Origin: Aureococcus anophagefferens
Taxonomy: Eukaryota > Sar > Pelagophyceae > Pelagomonadales > Pelagomonadaceae
Direction: 5' to 3'
Length of the DNA: 64,000 nucleotides
Assembly: GCF_000186865.1 (NCBI RefSeq)
Contig: NW_008705566.1
Location: 1,667,699-1,731,698 of the forward strand
Positions 8,676-17,367 of this stretch are shown one piece after another. A program made the translations under genes and the position numbers. The notes beneath the pieces were generated by a model. The model made no database searches and was not told the DNA's origin. It worked only from the letters and a program-made list of their open reading frames with translations. Numbering within the stretch: the first letter of the stretch is position 1; each line of letters begins with the position of its first letter.

Positions 8676-9932
8676 TCACGCGGCCGGCTTCGCGGACCCG
8701 CCGCCGCTCGGAGGCGGGCAGCAGGCCGCGGCCGGCGGCGCGGCGGCCGCGGCGGCCGCGGGCGGCGGGCAGCAGGCCGCGGCCGCGGGCGGCGGGCAGC
8801 AGCCGCCGGCGGACGCCGGCGGCGCCGGCGGCGCGCCGAGGCCGTACAGCACCGCGTCGCGGAAGCCGTGCGTCGACCGGGGCTTGGTGGCCGTGACGTA
8901 GGCGGACGTGACGTACTTCTCGGCGCCGCTGCCGGGGATCCAGCCCTTGACGATGTCGCGGCCGTTCTCTTTGACGGCGATCTTGACGTCGACGAAGCCC
9001 GCGGCGACGAGCATGGCCTCGATCTCGTCCTCGGCGGACGCGCCCGCGACTCAGCACGCGAACGCCTCCGCGGTCTTGAGCGCCTCCGGGATGTCCGACG
9101 TGCGGAGCACGTCGCTGATGGACACGCGGCCGCCGGGCGCCAGCACGCGGTTCATCTCGCGGTAGACCGCGGGCTTGTCCGGGCTCAGGTTGATGACGCA
9201 GTTGGAGATGACGCAGTCGACCGCGCCGTCGCCGACGGGCAAATGCTCGATCTCCCCGAGGCGGAAGGACACGACGTTGCCGTAGGGCGCCGCGGCGGCC
9301 CGCGCGCGCGAGAGCATCTCCGGCGTCATGTCGACGCCGATGACGCGGCCGGACGGGCCCACGAGCTTCGCGGCGGCGAAGCAGTCGACGCCCGCGCCCG
9401 AACCGAGGTCGACGACGACCTCGCCGGGCTTCAGGTTCGCCGCAATCAGGGGGTTGCCGCACCCTAGACCCAGGTCCGCGCCGGCCTCGAGCTCCACGCC
9501 GTCGTAGCCGAGCATGGCCTTCCGCTTCGCGACGTCGCCGACGTCGCCGGGGAGCACGGACGGCCCGCCGGACGCCGTCGCCGCGTAGGCGTCGCGCACG
9601 GCGGAGCGCACGGCGTCGTCGGTTTGGCGCGGCGGGGCCGTCGCGTTCACCGTGTTGGCGACGCGGTCGGGCGGCGCGCCGCCGACGACGGCGCCGCCGC
9701 GCGCGACGACGATCCACGGCAAAGCGGTCGCGCCCAGCTCGAGCGCGCAGTCCGCGCCGTCGTCCGTCGACGCGTCGACGGTGCCGACGCGCGCGACGCC
9801 CGCGGCCTGGGCCGCCGCGACGGCCTTGGCCGCGTCGCGGGCGCCGACGGCGAGGGCGACGGCGCTCAGGGCGCCGCTGCCGGCGAGCCAGGCGCGCACG
9901 GCGTCGGCATCTTCGAGCGCCGCCTCCGCCAT
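8676..9932 (-). CDS. Arsenite methyltransferase-like selenoprotein (Sec294, in-frame UGA)
   Basis: 418 codons with an in-frame UGA at 9053-9051 (codon 294), read as selenocysteine. Residues 1-100 resemble a thioredoxin fold without a CxxC. Residues 135-346 are a class I SAM methyltransferase of the ArsM/AS3MT type: GLGCGNPL (Cys158), DLGSGAGVD (SAM loop), VISNCVINL (Cys245), then [14 protein letters not shown], where the family has Cys (GECLGGAL in human AS3MT, Cys206), and [17 protein letters not shown]. Cys158, Cys245 and Sec294 therefore line up with the three As(III)-binding residues. The tail has three CCPPP motifs (Cys pairs at 378, 387, 404). Homology on both sides of the UGA and a SECIS downstream support recoding over a pseudogene. 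Confidence 0.88.
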
Positions 9933-10127
9933 GTCTTTTTCGCGGCGCCGCGGGGCGGCGGACGCGACGCGGCGAGGCGCGCGCGCTCCGACGACGGCGA
10001 CGACGGCGGCCAGTCAGCAAGCGAGGGTGAAGCCTCTCATGCTTGGCACCCCGCTGATGCGATGCAGCATTGACATTTGCATCTACATGATGCCGGACTT
10101 GCTGCCAAGCTGCCCCCGAAGCTGTCG

Positions 10128-10583
10128 ATGATGATCAAGCTGCTGGCCCTCGTCGCCGCGGCGGCCGCCGCGTCGGACCTGGACGTCGCGTGCTCCCACG
10201 AAACATTTTCGTTAAACATCTTCGACCTCTTCTTCGCCGGCGACCAGGCCCTCTGCGACCAGACCTGCGGCGCCTGCGGCCGGGTGTGCAACAAGGCCGA
10301 CGCCGACGGCACGCTTTTCTGGTGCGGCATGAGCCGCGGGATGAAGCGGACCCTCAACGCCGTCTCCCTGGAGGACGCGCCCGAGTCCATCGCTCTCGCC
10401 TGCGACGCCGTGTCCGGCGCGCGCGTCCGCTTCATGCTCTCCGCGAACGCGACGAACGACGACGTCACGGACGACGAGGAGTTCTGCTATGGGGGGTGCA
10501 CGAAGTGCGGCGCCCTCACCTGCGTGAGGACCGAGGGGGGGCCGAGCCCCACCGGCCTGGGCCACTGCGAGCCGCGCGCCTAG
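10128..10583 (+). CDS. Small secreted cysteine-rich protein
   Basis: 151 residues from the ATG at 10128 (or 10131, MIKLLALVAAAAAASDLDV), chosen because a clean signal peptide follows. The mature part is Cys-rich, with clusters CDQTCGACGRVC, CYGGCTKCGALTC and a single LGHC at the end, implying several disulfides or metal sites. No family was recognised. It is divergent from the selenoprotein gene, with about 195 bp between starts. Confidence 0.6.
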   Translation: MMIKLLALVAAAAAASDLDVACSHETFSLNIFDLFFAGDQALCDQTCGACGRVCNKADADGTLFWCGMSRGMKRTLNAVSLEDAPESIALACDAVSGARVRFMLSANATNDDVTDDEEFCYGGCTKCGALTCVRTEGGPSPTGLGHCEPRA

Positions 10584-10852
10584 GGCGCGCCGGCGCGTAA
10601 GGACGGGCTTTCCGGACGCGCGCTGGCGACGAACGCGCCGACAGACGTCGCTCGCGCGAAGTCGCGTGCGAAAGCGCGGGAGAGGCGGCGCTTTGGACCG
10701 CGTTTTGTTGGTTAATTTGTTGGTCAACGAGTTCAACTTGCAGTTCGTATCGAGACGGGCGCGACTCGCCGCACGAGCTGGTTCTCTTCCTTGAGAGACT
10801 CTCTACACACCCTGCTCTGCGCCACCTGCCTCAACCCCCTTCCACAACCGCG

Positions 10853-13800
10853 ATGAGCGAGGTCGACTTCGCGTCGTGCCAGCGCGCCTTCGACGCCGCG
10901 GCGACCCCGGCGGCCCAGACGGCCGCGGCGCGGCGCGCGGGCGCGCTCCTCGACGCCGCCGAGGGCGACATGTTCTCGAGCGCCGAGGAGGTGCGCGCGT
11001 CCCTGACGGCGGGCTGCTCGTCGGCGTTTTTAGCGGCCATCACGGCGGCGACGCCGCGGCTCGCGTCGTCGGCGGTGCGGGGCAAGCTCGAGGCGGGCGT
11101 CGCGTGGCCCGCGAAACTCGACGGCGACGGCCGCTGCGTCGCCGCGTTCGCGAAGAACTGCCGGGACGTCTGCGGCGACAAGGCCCTCCAGCGGGCCCTC
11201 GGGAGCTGCCTCGAGGACGACGCGCTCGCGTCGGGCGACGGCCGCGTCCGCGACGGCCGCGCGCTCGAGGACGCGTCCGTGCTCGGCCGCGCGCTCGCGA
11301 CGTCGACGATCCTCGACTTCGCCCACGTCGCCAAGGCCAAGCCCGACGGGCGGGCCGTGGACGCGCTCAAGGGCCGCGTGCCCGCGGCGGCCTACTTTTC
11401 CGAACTGCCGAACTTCCCGAAGACGCCGGCGGACGCGGCGAACAAGCAGGCCGCGTTCCTCCGCCAGCGGCTCCGGGAGACGCAGGACGGCGTCCACGCC
11501 CTCGTGAACAAGGCGCTGCGCGTCGACAAGGGCGCGAAGAAGGAGGGCGTCGTCGCCTGGCTCGCGCGGTCCGTCGCGCTCGGCGCGCCGCTCGCGGCGC
11601 CGCGGCTCAAGGAGCGCGGGCGCCACGCGCACCCCGCGGGCTGCTGCTCCGCGGGCCACGGGCTGAACCTGTGCGGGTTGGTCCTCCGCCTCGCGGCGCC
11701 CGTCGCCGACAAGGGCGACTTTAACCTCGTGGACTGGCGGTACGCGACGCGAGACGATCGCGTCGACTTCCGCGCCGACGCGAAGCTCGGCGCGCGGGTC
11801 GGGTCCCGCGACGACGACGACGACGACGATGAGGACGAGGACGACGACATGGACCCGGAGATGAAGCGCCAGCTCAGGGAGGCCATGGCCATGTCGCTCG
11901 GCAAGCTCTCGGCGCTCGGCTTCTTCCCGCCGGGCGAGGCGCACGGCTTCAAGTTCTCGACGGAGGCCTTCTTCCTCGCCGTCAAGGCCGTGGGCACCTT
12001 CTTCGTGCCCCTCTTCGACGAGTTCCACCTCCAGCAGCGCGCGCTCGCCGAGGGCCGCGGCGGCGACGACGTCGCGGCGTACCGGGCCCGGCTCCACGCG
12101 GAGGGCTGGGTCTGCCACCTCGAGGACCCGGTGCTGCTGGAGAACGCGGGCAAGGTCGCGTCCTTCGCGGCCAAGTGGCTGCTGCACCAGATGGCCGACG
12201 GCGACTTCGCGCCGGGCGACCCGCGCGCGGGGAGCGCGCCCAAGGAACGCATGGCCGCGCTGCCCGCGAATCTGGTGAAGAACGCCTGCGACGTCTGGTC
12301 CTGCCTCGCGCGCGCGTCGGACGGTCGCCGCGGGGCCGCGTGCTTCGGCGACCAGGACGCGGCGGCCGCGGCGCTCTTCTGCTGCGAGCTGATGCGGCGG
12401 CCCGATCTGGTCGCGTCGCCCGTCGTCCACGCGAAGCTCGTCGAGTTCCTCACGCAGCTCCTGCGCACGGCGCGGGGGCCCGCGTCGCGCAAGGCGGAGG
12501 CGAGCCTCTTCTTCGGGCCGGGCCGGGGCCTCGCGGGCGCGGTCATGGACAGCGAGCGAGTGCGCCGGGAGCTGCCGCCCGCGCTCGTGCACCTCTACGG
12601 CGAGGTCCACGCCGTCGTCGGCCTCGACGTCGACGCGGACCAGGCCTTCGACAAGTTCAACGTGCGCCACCGCGTCAACGCGCTCCTGTCCCAGTTCTGG
12701 CGCCACCCGCTGGGAGAGCCGCGCGCCGCGCTCGCGAGGCTCTTCGGCGACGCGGCCAAGGCGGCGACCTTCGCCGGCGCCTGCCTCGACACGATGGTCT
12801 ACTGCGGCGAGGACTCGCTCGACCGTCTGGCGGACGGCGTGCTGCGGGAGGTCGACGGGAAGCCGCCGCCGGAGGCGACGCCCGCGCGCGACTTCTACGA
12901 CTCGCAGCAGCGCGTCTGCCGCGGCTTCCTGCCCCAGGCGTGCTCGACGCTGGACGTGCTCCTGGAGTTCGTCGAGCAGGACGCGTCCGTGGCCAAAGCG
13001 CTCCTCGGCGCGCCCCCGGCGCTCCGCGTCGCCGTCGCGCACGCGCTCCGGCTGGTGGAGAGCTGCGGCACGGCCGACGGGTTGGCCAGGGTGCGGCCGA
13101 GCGAGCCCAAGGCCTGGGCCTTCGACGCCGACGCGCTGCTGGACTACGCCGCGCGGCTCCTCGAGGCCGCGCGCGCGGCGAACGGCGACGCGGCCTTCGC
13201 GGCGGCGCTGCGGCGGTCGCCCGACTACGACGGCGCCGCGCTCCGCGAGGCCGCGGCGAAGCCGTCCGGCGCCGCGCTCGCCCGGGTCGTCGCCGTCGCG
13301 CCCGCGGGCGACGACGCCGGCGTCGCCGACGCGGCGGCGGCCGTCGACGCCGCGCTCGCGGCGCTCCGCGGGTCCGCCGCGCCGGCGGCGGCAGACGCGG
13401 TCCGCGCGGCCGAGCGGGCCTACGCGGACGCGCTCGGCGACGCGACGGTCGAGGTCGTCGACGAGCTCGCGGACCACCACTTCCGGAGCAAGCCCGCGGG
13501 CACGCGCAACGCCAAGGCCCTGCAGAAGGAGCTGCGCCGGCTCAAGCGGGACCTCCCCGAGCCGCACCCCGACGGGTCCGTCTTCGTCCGCTTCGACGAG
13601 GGGCGCCTGGACCTGTGCCGCTGCGCCCTGACGGGGCCCGCGGACACGCCCTACTTCGGGGGGCTCTTCGTCTTCGACGTCTACTTCCCGCAGGACTACC
13701 CGGCGGTGCCGCCGCTCGTGCACCTGACGACGACGGGCAGCGGCACCGTGCGCTTCAACCCGAACTTGTACGCGGACGGCAAGGTCTGCCTGAGTCTATT

Positions 13801-14248
13801 GGGCACGTGGCACGCGGCGGACGCGTCGCAGAAGTGGAACGCGGACACGTCGACGCTGACGCAGGTGCTGCTGTCCATCGCGGGCCAGATCCTCGTCAAG
13901 GAGCCCTACTTCAACGAGCCGGCCTACGAGCGCGTCCGCGGCACGCCCGAGGGCGACGCGACGTCCGAGCGGGTCAACGGGGACCTGCGCAACAAGACGC
14001 GGACCTGCGCGGTCGTCGACCACCTCAAGCGGCCGCCCCGCGGCCTCGAGGAGGTCGCGCGCGAGCACCTCCGGCGCCTCCGGGGGCCCCTGCTCGACGC
14101 CGCGAAGCGCGACCTCGGGCCCGCGGCGTCGCGCGCGACGAAGCGCGCCGCGGGCGCGCTCGTGTCCCAGCTCGCGCTCGCCTTCGGCGCCGACGACGCG
14201 CCCGAGCCGCCGACGAAGCGGTCCCGCGGGTCCTCCGAGGAAGACTAA
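10853..14248 (+). CDS. UFD2 (E4) core domain fused to a C-terminal ubiquitin-conjugating E2 domain
   Basis: 1131 residues. The middle resembles the UFD2/UBE4 helical core: a region of HALVNKAL type, GLNLCGLVLRLAAPV, and FSTEAFFLAVKAV (compare FITECFFLT in UFD2). An acidic run precedes a UIM-like helix (DPEMKRQLREAMAMSL, about 333-350). UFD2 normally ends in a U-box. Here residues about 890-1070 are instead a UBC fold of the BIRC6/UBE2O type: TPYFGGLFVFDVYFPQDYP, FNPNLYADGKVCLSLLGTW with catalytic Cys979, then the KEPYFNEPAYE helix. The inferred role is ubiquitin-chain elongation with E2 and E4 functions in one chain. The C-terminus has a basic KRSR stretch. Confidence 0.85.
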   Translation: MSEVDFASCQRAFDAAATPAAQTAAARRAGALLDAAEGDMFSSAEEVRASLTAGCSSAFLAAITAATPRLASSAVRGKLEAGVAWPAKLDGDGRCVAAFAKNCRDVCGDKALQRALGSCLEDDALASGDGRVRDGRALEDASVLGRALATSTILDFAHVAKAKPDGRAVDALKGRVPAAAYFSELPNFPKTPADAANKQAAFLRQRLRETQDGVHALVNKALRVDKGAKKEGVVAWLARSVALGAPLAAPRLKERGRHAHPAGCCSAGHGLNLCGLVLRLAAPVADKGDFNLVDWRYATRDDRVDFRADAKLGARVGSRDDDDDDDEDEDDDMDPEMKRQLREAMAMSLGKLSALGFFPPGEAHGFKFSTEAFFLAVKAVGTFFVPLFDEFHLQQRALAEGRGGDDVAAYRARLHAEGWVCHLEDPVLLENAGKVASFAAKWLLHQMADGDFAPGDPRAGSAPKERMAALPANLVKNACDVWSCLARASDGRRGAACFGDQDAAAAALFCCELMRRPDLVASPVVHAKLVEFLTQLLRTARGPASRKAEASLFFGPGRGLAGAVMDSERVRRELPPALVHLYGEVHAVVGLDVDADQAFDKFNVRHRVNALLSQFWRHPLGEPRAALARLFGDAAKAATFAGACLDTMVYCGEDSLDRLADGVLREVDGKPPPEATPARDFYDSQQRVCRGFLPQACSTLDVLLEFVEQDASVAKALLGAPPALRVAVAHALRLVESCGTADGLARVRPSEPKAWAFDADALLDYAARLLEAARAANGDAAFAAALRRSPDYDGAALREAAAKPSGAALARVVAVAPAGDDAGVADAAAAVDAALAALRGSAAPAAADAVRAAERAYADALGDATVEVVDELADHHFRSKPAGTRNAKALQKELRRLKRDLPEPHPDGSVFVRFDEGRLDLCRCALTGPADTPYFGGLFVFDVYFPQDYPAVPPLVHLTTTGSGTVRFNPNLYADGKVCLSLLGTWHAADASQKWNADTSTLTQVLLSIAGQILVKEPYFNEPAYERVRGTPEGDATSERVNGDLRNKTRTCAVVDHLKRPPRGLEEVAREHLRRLRGPLLDAAKRDLGPAASRATKRAAGALVSQLALAFGADDAPEPPTKRSRGSSEED

Positions 14249-14292
14249 AGCGAGCTCCGAGGAAGCTTAGACCGTACGAGCTCCGAGGAAGA
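14233..14292. repeat. Three short copies of a gene-end sequence
   Basis: The sequence CTCCGAGGAAG, which ends the UFD2-E2 gene just before its TAA, recurs at 14255 and 14281 with spacings of 22 and 26 bp. Two of the copies keep a stop triplet right after the motif. It lies between two convergent genes. Confidence 0.8.
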
Positions 14293-14302
14293 CTGAGCGC
14301 AG

Positions 14303-15195
14303 TTATCTCGAGGCGCGCATGGGGTCCGTCGCCGGGTTCGCGTACTGGCGGATCGTGTGGCCGCCGTCGACGTCGAGCACGACGCCCGTGACGAAGGCCG
14401 CCGTGAGCAGGTAGTGGATGGCGTCGCCCATGTCCGACGGCGCGCCCGTCCGCTTGAGGGGCAGCGAGTCCGCGGTGTTCTCCAGCATCCTCGCTTTCCG
14501 GTCCGCGTCCAGGTGGTCGAAGCGCTCCGTGTCGCAGAAGCCCGGCGACAGGCAGTTGACGCGGAGCCGCGGGCCCAGGTCCAGCGCCAGGGACCGCGTG
14601 AGCCCCTCGAGGGCGCCGTTGACGCAGGCGAGCGGCGCGCTGTTGACGCCCGGCCGCCGGTTGAGCACGCCCGCGACGAAGCAGACGGCGCCGCCGTCCC
14701 GGAGCCGCGGCGCGACGTGCTTGGCCGCGTGGTACCTGTTCGGAACGAGATCGGGCGAGAGGGGGACGCGGACGCCGACGAGGCGTACGCGGTCCAGTAC
14801 TTGCTCTCGAAGAGGTCGCGCGTCGCCGCGACGTCGAGGTCCGCGACGGCGCCGTGCGGCGCGCGGCCCGCGGCGGACACGACGAGGCCCGCGTAGTCGC
14901 CGTCGTCGAGCGCCGCGGCGAAATCGGCGACGGCCGCCTCGTCGCGCGCGTCGAGCACCGCCGTCCGCACGCGCTCTTGGGACGCGTCGCAGTCGCGAAT
15001 CACTTCCTGTTGCGCGGCGGCGAGCTTGTCGCCGTCCCGCGACGCCAGCAGCACGCGCCCGCCGGCGCGGACGCAGGCCTTGGCCGCGGCCTTGCCCATG
15101 CCGCTCGAGCCGCCGATGATGACGCTGTCCGGCGCCATCGCTGTGGTTGTGGTGAGCAGGAGTAGCGGCGCCACGAGAGCGCGAAGCGGCGCCAT
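14303..15195 (-). CDS. Short-chain dehydrogenase/reductase (SDR), one 53-nt intron
   Basis: Exons 15195-14789 and 14735-14303 (279 residues); the intron 14788-14736 runs GTACGCC to GAACAG and restores SKYWTAYHAAKHVAP. The start at 15195 gives a hydrophobic leader (LVAPLLLLTTTTAMA). NAD(P) motif: GGSSGMGKAAA (28-38). The family signature NSAPLACVNGALEGLTRSLA then LRVNCLSPGF marks an SDR subgroup related to PRK07041-type proteins, in which the catalytic YxxxK is replaced (Asn at the Lys position). It ends DVDGGHTI. Substrate unknown. It is divergent from the PH/OmpA gene, with about 156 bp between starts. Confidence 0.82.
14736..14788 (-). other. 53-nt spliceosomal intron in SDR gene
   Basis: Phase-2 GT-AG intron. 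Removing it joins ACC-GC with G-TAC-CAC and continues the SDR homology; left in, both frames fail. The tetranucleotide GTAC is present at the intron's 5' end and at the start of exon 2, possibly the trace of an old insertion duplication. Confidence 0.8.
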
Positions 15196-15351
15196 GCGTG
15201 CAAGCTGAGGACGCTGTGCGGTGGCGCGTCGGAGCGCAGCACTGCACATGCTCTCGAAAGCGTGGGTTGAACTTCAACATAGAAGAAAAATAAAACGCTT
15301 CTTGCAAAAGCCTTCTCCGACCTCGCCCGGCCCGCGCCTGGCAAAGACACG

Positions 15352-17367
15352 ATGGGACCGCCGCCGACCCCGCCGCCGCCGCGGTCGCCGCAGAAGCCAA
15401 AGTGGGCCGGCGCCGTCCTGCTGCGCGGCAAGACCGCCTTCCACAAGGTCGTCTGGGTCAAGCGCTACGTCGTCGTGGACCGCGCCCTGGGCACGCTCAA
15501 GCTCTACAAGGGCGCCAAGGCGCCCGCCGCAGGCGCCAAGGCCCGGAGCGCGCTGCCCCTCAACTCCTGCGCGCTGAACCTCAACGCCCAGGGCCCGAAG
15601 AAGAGCGATGCCCTCACGCTCCTCGAGTTCGCCAGCCAGGAGCGGTTCACGCTGTCGGCGCCCGTCGGCCACGGCGGCCTCGCGGCGTTTCTCGCGGAGA
15701 CGATGGACGGCCTCCGGGGGCTCGCGACGCCGGGCACGCACGCGAAGCGCCGCACGTCCGAGGGCGAGCTCGAGCGCGAGTGCGCGGCGGCCGCCGCGGC
15801 GGGCGACGGCGAGGACTTGGCGCCGCGCGAGTCCGACGCGGTCGTCGACGACGACGACGAGCCCGACGAGCTCGGCGGCGTCGAGGAGTCCAAGGAGGCG
15901 CCGCCCGAGGAAGAACGACCGGCGAAGCCGCCGCCGCCGCCCATGCCACCGGCGAAGCCGCCGCCGCCGCCCGTGTCGCGCGGGAATTTGCTCGCGGAGC
16001 TGGAACGCGGCGCCGCGCTGAAGAAGGCGGAGGAGACGGACCGGCCGAACCCGCGCGCGTCGACGAACGACCTCCAGATGAGCGCCCTCAAGTCCGTGCT
16101 CAAGCATCTGAAGAAGCCCGGCGACGGCGACGGCGACGACGACGACATGGACGCGCGCGACTCGGACGCGCGCCGCGCGCAGGCGACGGACGTGAAGAAG
16201 ACGTGCGAGCCCTGCGGGGACTACCGCGTCGACGTCACGGCGGCGGCCTTCGGCACCTGCGTCTGCGGCTGGCCCAAGGCCAGCCACGGCGCCGCGGTCG
16301 CGTCGTCGGCGACGGGGGGGCGGGTCCGCGACGTGCTCGCGGCCTACGAGGACATGATGCGCGCCGCGGAGCGACGGGCGGCCGAGGAGGAGGAGCTGCT
16401 GCGGTCGCGGGACCCGTCGAAGATCGCCGCGGCCCTCGCGCGGAAGCGCGCGCAGACGGCCGCGCCTCGGGAGGGGCCGGCGCCGCCGACCTTTGCGAAC
16501 GTCGCCGGCGCGCGCGGCGAGCTCCGCGTGAAAATCGAAGCGCCGGGTTCGTTCCTCTACGCCGTCGCCCGGGACGGCGCGGCCCTGCCGGCGGATTTTG
16601 AGGACTGGACGAGCGGCCGCGACGAGGCGACGGTCGTGCTCGGCGACAAGGGCCGCTACCTCTTCGCGGCGATCGGCGACGACGGCGGCGGCGGCCGGTC
16701 GGACGTCGCGACGGCCTACTTCACGCTCGAGGACCCGGAGTTCCTCTTCCACGAAGCCCACGCGCATGAGCTCGCGGCGCTGGGGAAAAAGTACGCGAGC
16801 GGGTCCCTGGCCTGCGGCCTCTGCGGCGCGACCGTCGAGGACCCCGGCGACGGCGGCTGCGCGGGCTACCGGTCGCTCGTCGACGCGCCCTTCGCGCTCT
16901 GCCGCGCCTGCGCCTTTCCCGCGGGCGGCGAGCGGCCCGCGGTCACCGTCGCCGTCGACGTCGGCGCGCGGCGCCTCTGGCTCAGCGAGCCCGTGCGCTT
17001 CGTGGGCAACGACGTCGCGGTCGTCGACGAGAGCCTGCCCCTCGTCGCCATGCTCGCCGACGCCCTCGGGCGCCACGCGAGCATCGTTGCGCGCCTCGAG
17101 GGCCACGCGAACAGCAGGTGCGGCCTCGACTGCGACGGGTCGTCGGACTGCGCCAACGCCAAGTGCCGGAAGCTCTTCGGGTCCCGCGGCGGCGCCGTCG
17201 GCTTCTCCTACCGCCGCGCGAACGCCGTCGTCGAGCACCTCGTCGCCGCGGGCGTCGACGGCGCGAGCGTCAGCGCCGTGGGCCTCGCGGGCTCGCGGCG
17301 CATCGTCGACGACCCGGAGGCGGCCGACAACTACCGGAACCGGCGCGTCGAGATCCACTGCGCCTGA
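15352..17367 (+). CDS. PH domain protein with C-terminal OmpA-like domain
   Basis: 671 residues. After a proline-rich start, a PH-like domain (about 17-125) begins WAGAVLLRGKTAFHKVVWVKRY. A low-complexity linker carries two PPPPP runs. Two Cys clusters (CEPCGDY..CVCGW near 284-307 and CGLCGAT..CRAC near 486-520) flank a beta-rich segment. The last 145 residues match an OmpA/MotB fold: LEGHANS, FSYRRANAVVEHLVAAGV and NYRNRRVEI. In bacteria this fold binds peptidoglycan. Here it sits on a protein with no signal peptide and a lipid-binding-type domain, so its ligand is unknown. A 45-residue Cys-rich insertion lies between the GH and RRA parts. Confidence 0.8.
   Translation: MGPPPTPPPPRSPQKPKWAGAVLLRGKTAFHKVVWVKRYVVVDRALGTLKLYKGAKAPAAGAKARSALPLNSCALNLNAQGPKKSDALTLLEFASQERFTLSAPVGHGGLAAFLAETMDGLRGLATPGTHAKRRTSEGELERECAAAAAAGDGEDLAPRESDAVVDDDDEPDELGGVEESKEAPPEEERPAKPPPPPMPPAKPPPPPVSRGNLLAELERGAALKKAEETDRPNPRASTNDLQMSALKSVLKHLKKPGDGDGDDDDMDARDSDARRAQATDVKKTCEPCGDYRVDVTAAAFGTCVCGWPKASHGAAVASSATGGRVRDVLAAYEDMMRAAERRAAEEEELLRSRDPSKIAAALARKRAQTAAPREGPAPPTFANVAGARGELRVKIEAPGSFLYAVARDGAALPADFEDWTSGRDEATVVLGDKGRYLFAAIGDDGGGGRSDVATAYFTLEDPEFLFHEAHAHELAALGKKYASGSLACGLCGATVEDPGDGGCAGYRSLVDAPFALCRACAFPAGGERPAVTVAVDVGARRLWLSEPVRFVGNDVAVVDESLPLVAMLADALGRHASIVARLEGHANSRCGLDCDGSSDCANAKCRKLFGSRGGAVGFSYRRANAVVEHLVAAGVDGASVSAVGLAGSRRIVDDPEAADNYRNRRVEIHCA

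Noticed and set aside
9051..9053. The methyltransferase as a pseudogene ended by a UGA
   Set aside because: The frame and family sequence continue for 125 codons after the UGA, no other lesion exists, the codon sits at a conserved Cys, and a SECIS lies downstream.
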